Positions 61,055 through 64,000 of a stretch of 64,000 nt of DNA are shown here, in pieces. Under the pieces are notes generated by a model. It had not been told where the DNA came from. It ran no database searches and saw only the letters and a program-made list of their open reading frames with translations. The position numbers and the translations under genes are program-made. How positions within the stretch are numbered: position 1 is the stretch's first letter; each line of letters starts with the position of its first letter. Source of the DNA: Bursaphelenchus xylophilus (lineage: Eukaryota > Nematoda > Chromadorea > Rhabditida > Aphelenchoididae); NCBI GenBank assembly GCA_904066235.2, contig CAJFCV020000002.1:6014001-6078000 (forward strand), given 5' to 3'.

Positions 61055-61514
61055 CAGTTACTTTTTAACTTTATTGGAATCATTAAAATTAACCCGTGGT
61101 CATCGAGTTAACGAGATCGTCTTTTTCTACGAGTCTTGTGATTTTTGTTTGGAGAGCCCTCGTTCATTCTTTAAGTTGTACAGATTTGCCTGGAGAACGT
61201 CGATGGCTTCTTGCATTTGTTCTTCTTCGTTTGTTATTTCTTCTCCTGCTCCTTCTTCTTCCTCTTCTCCGCAGCAATACATTGTTCCACGACGGACCAT
61301 GTATCTAAACGAAGATTTTATTACATATAAAATTACTGCAAAATTGAAGAGGCGCCCTTTCCTTCACAAAGAGAGCGCCCGCGAATTCAAAGCAGTGTTT
61401 TTTGGTCAGAAAAGGGAGGTACATTGCGGCAATTTTATTGCCTCCTGGAAACAAAATTTCACATTGTTGGGGACTGCATCAGTTCCCCCACTGTTGTATT
61501 TAACTAATTCGATC
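61055..61514 (+). other. unresolved tail region of the IRE1-like gene
   Basis: The plus-strand frame of the last IRE1-like exon stays open to 61535 but loses similarity. A CT-rich tract at 61200-61275 ends in TTCTCCGCAG, a strong splice acceptor. Splicing from 61054 to it keeps the frame and gives QYIVPRRTMYLNEDF and so on, which I cannot match to IRE1. The same CT tract read in other frames makes Leu-rich and Phe-rich runs that mimic a membrane helix. Confidence 0.4.
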
Positions 61515-64000
61515 TTACCCATGCTCCGGACATAACGCTTTCATCGATATAATGTTTCCATTAGAATTGTATAGGCACGTGCAAGGAAGTTCTTGACCAG
61601 GTGGCCAGTATGGATAAGAGCTTTTGGAATGGGCATCGTCGGAGGGTTCAGGCTCTGGGTCCTGTTCATCAGATCCTGCCTCGAGTTTCATAGGTTCAGG
61701 GTCGGGATCATCGTTTAGTAGAGACAGCCTGGATTTTGTAGTTGATGGAGTTGGAGTGCGTGGACGGTAAATGACCGAGGACTGCTGAGATTGAAGTGAG
61801 ATCTTCTTTGAAACGGGAACACTCTTATTTCTGATTGACGTTAACGTTGATGTCGATTTCTTTCTTTTTCTGACATAAGCTTGTGCCACATAGAACGCCA
61901 GTGAGGCTAATTCTAGTACTGATACGACGGATGCACCAATCCACAAGCCGGACATACCTCCTAGATCGGCTAGGAAACTGTTCCACTGTAAAGAGTGTCT
62001 TGGTCTCATTTTTTGCTTACCGTATACGCAGGACTTTCGGTCAGTGTTTCGAAGTTGAGTTCCTCGAAAAATATTTGGATCATGGCGGCATTCTTTCTGT
62101 ATTTCTCCATGCACATGTCGTCTCCTAAGTGGCATTCTCTTAACTTTGTTGTTCCAGACGGCCATCTAGCAGCAGAATAAGATACTTCATATCCCAGTTC
62201 GCTAGATAAAGAATGCAGTTTAATGAAAATGAGATACCTGCAAGGTTGATGACATTTGCATATATTCGCCTCGGCAATCATCCTTCCCATGAGTTGGGTA
62301 GTGTTTTTGATACAATTTCTGGCTGCCGGGTCTGTTAGTTTGCACATAGTTGTTCCATTAGGAATAGGATAACTAGGGTCAGCACATCCACAAGTTTTAA
62401 CGATTTCATACTGAGTACAACTTCGATGGCATCCCTCTACGGAGTACTTGTAATTTTTGTAAATGTACCTATCTTCTTCTTCGCCACCATCCTTGCATTT
62501 TCCATGAGGTGGAGCAATTCTATAGAATTGTTTCTGAAGAATGAACGCTTGGATTTTTTTTAAGTTCGACTTGCCATTCGAACACCGAAGGATGACATGA
62601 ATCCAGTCGGAGCAGTATGACCAAATGCGTCTGGGAATGGAACAACCCACTTGTCATGGACAGTTATTCGGAAACCGACGGATTCTGATGTCGGAAGATA
62701 CTCGGACACATTGGCATAGAGTAAAACTCGTAGACCTGAAATATGAGTGCATGCTTAATTTACTCACCAAAGTTGGCTCCTGCTCTGTGCGCGGTGACAT
62801 CTTTAGTTCTGTCCCAATTGAACGTATAGCAATTACCAAATGTTGCATCATGAGTTAGGCGGAAATCCCTTAAAGTTTGATTTTGCGTGTACCACGTTAG
62901 CACCTTACTTTTTTATTTCGCAGTCCCGCTGATTGAAAGTGCACTCTAATATCAATTCGTCCATATTTTGAGACATATCGACTTTAGCAGATTCATTCTT
63001 CTCACCTACAGCAAACTTGATATTCTCTCTGGCTTGTGTTGCAATTGAAATATCGTTTTTTAATTCCTGAAATTTAAATTAGCTTCTTTTTTTAGTTTAC
63101 CTCATATCCAAGTGCTTCACGCACCGCTGGAGCTTCAGTCGTCGTGGTAGTTGTAGGCCCAACTTTCTTAGGTTTTGCTGTAACAAATGCTTGTGTGAAA
63201 TTCATGTGGTCTACATCGAAAGTGGGCAATATCTCTGGGATCTCTCCGTTTTCATTGTTAGCGATGCAATGATTATATTCTTTATGGCACAAACAGATGT
63301 CTAGATCTCCTTGAAGTTTTTTCTTGTCCTGTTTGCCATGATAAAAACGCATTGGACAATGTCCAAGGTCAGGTACACATTCTGTGCAAATCTTTTCCTT
63401 CCACGTGTTATCTAAATATTTCTAAAGAAGCAAGGATTGATGCTTACAAGGGAAACACGGCCATAAAGCTTTAGATGTCCAGTCAAGTTGACATAAGCAC
63501 CTTGTTGGATGGAAATTGTGCAGATTGTTGTCAATGAAACTTAAGGCTATCTTCCCTTTGTGAACGCCGAAACAACTTCCAGATCTCCGTTCGCCGGATA
63601 ACCTGTTGATCTCACAATAACATTGCGCATACACTTGTAGATATCGGCGGTCTTCTGATATGGTACCATTCAGCTGTCTTCGAAGGCGTCTTCTTTCTCC
63701 TGTAAATGCGTTGTAATAGGAACAAAGGACTTACTTGTCTGCGCGATAACAGTTGCGATCCCTTCCGCCACGCTCCCGCTTTTCATGACATTTTGAAATG
63801 ATGACATCTTAAAAAAGGAAATGGATTACTAAAAGATCGAATAAGAAATTACGAAATTGAAAATAAATTACCATGGCTCGTGTGGCAGGGTCTTGACCTA
63901 TCATGCTTGCTTTATACGGATTAAGATTACATAATGTCACGGACGGGAATGGTGCGTTTTCAAATTTCAGCTAAACAAAGTTAAAGCTTTTGGGATAACT
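61515..64000 (-). CDS. DEG/ENaC (degenerin-like) sodium channel subunit, partial
   Basis: Degenerin/ENaC subunits form trimeric amiloride-sensitive sodium channels in neurons, muscle and epithelia. The N-terminus and first membrane helix are outside the window. Inside are the post-TM1 block [18 protein letters not shown] (near 63930), the cysteine-rich ectodomain with [10 protein letters not shown] and [51 protein letters not shown], the thumb cysteines in [20 protein letters not shown] and ICKCHQPC, then [17 protein letters not shown], and the pore and second helix in [20 protein letters not shown] with the GxS filter. The C-terminal cytoplasmic tail is long (about 140 residues), rich in Ser, Pro and an Asp/Glu-Pro run ([17 protein letters not shown]). 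A Thr-rich linker ([11 protein letters not shown]) lies in the ectodomain. It ends at 61515. Its last codons overlap a plus-strand frame by 21 bases. Confidence 0.94.

Noticed and set aside
61200..61275. Apparent membrane helix (Leu-rich or Phe-rich run) after the IRE1-like domain
   Set aside because: The hydrophobic runs come from a CT-rich tract that gives Leu, Phe or Ser depending on frame. The tract looks like the polypyrimidine stretch of a splice acceptor.

Overview
This window is nuclear DNA from a nematode. The evidence is dense genes on both strands split by many very short GT-AG introns (34-60 bases is usual), a striated-muscle type myosin heavy chain, an NRDE-2 homologue, a degenerin-type sodium channel, a Krueppel-like factor, a nuclear hormone receptor, a secreted protein resembling the SXP/RAL-2 group, and several same-strand gene pairs spaced 111-145 bases apart, as in nematode operons. 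The genus cannot be fixed from the sequence alone.

Layout. 1-5432 (-): myosin heavy chain, C-terminal end cut by the window edge. 5784-6541 (-): TVP23 Golgi membrane protein. 6653-11003 (-): NRDE-2. 12272-13977 (+): inositol-pentakisphosphate 2-kinase. 15646-18137 (+): scramblase-like protein with a CaaX end. 21156-23113 (+): nuclear hormone receptor, behind about 3 kb of non-coding DNA. 24150-25960: nested inverted-repeat elements. 26093-28715 (-): unknown single-pass membrane protein with a PPxY tail. 29554-30443 (-): unknown coiled-coil protein. 31127-33154 (-): helical-repeat protein. 33300-35205 (-): RBM28. 36368-38132 (+): KLF zinc-finger factor. 38809-41308 (+): M13 (neprilysin) relative without its zinc site. 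41620-43206 (-): mitochondrial prolyl-tRNA synthetase. 44499-45904 (+): MGRN1/RNF157 RING E3. 46063-47624 (-): PXYLP1-like phosphatase. 47761-48509 (-): complex I NDUFB6. 49765-53988 (+): DNA2 nuclease-helicase. 54323-55172 (+): secreted protein. 55284-57737 (-): POP1. 57858-59778 (-): BRAP. 60153 to about 61054 (+): IRE1 lumenal-domain fragment. 61515 to the window end (-): DEG/ENaC channel, N-terminus outside.

Most genes are unrelated housekeeping or regulatory functions, so this is not one pathway. The local organisation worth noting is four probable operons (NRDE-2/TVP23, RBM28/helical-repeat protein, NDUFB6/PXYLP1, BRAP/POP1), where the downstream gene starts close behind a splice-acceptor-like sequence. 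The least ordinary items are the IRE1 lumenal domain with no kinase or RNase in view, the M13 protein that has lost its catalytic residues, the scramblase-like protein ending in a polybasic CaaX box reached through a 34-base GC-AG intron, the paired GC-rich inverted elements, and two uncharacterised protein genes. Exon boundaries were worked out by eye from frame and splice consensus. Functions rest on recognised motifs, not on database searches.
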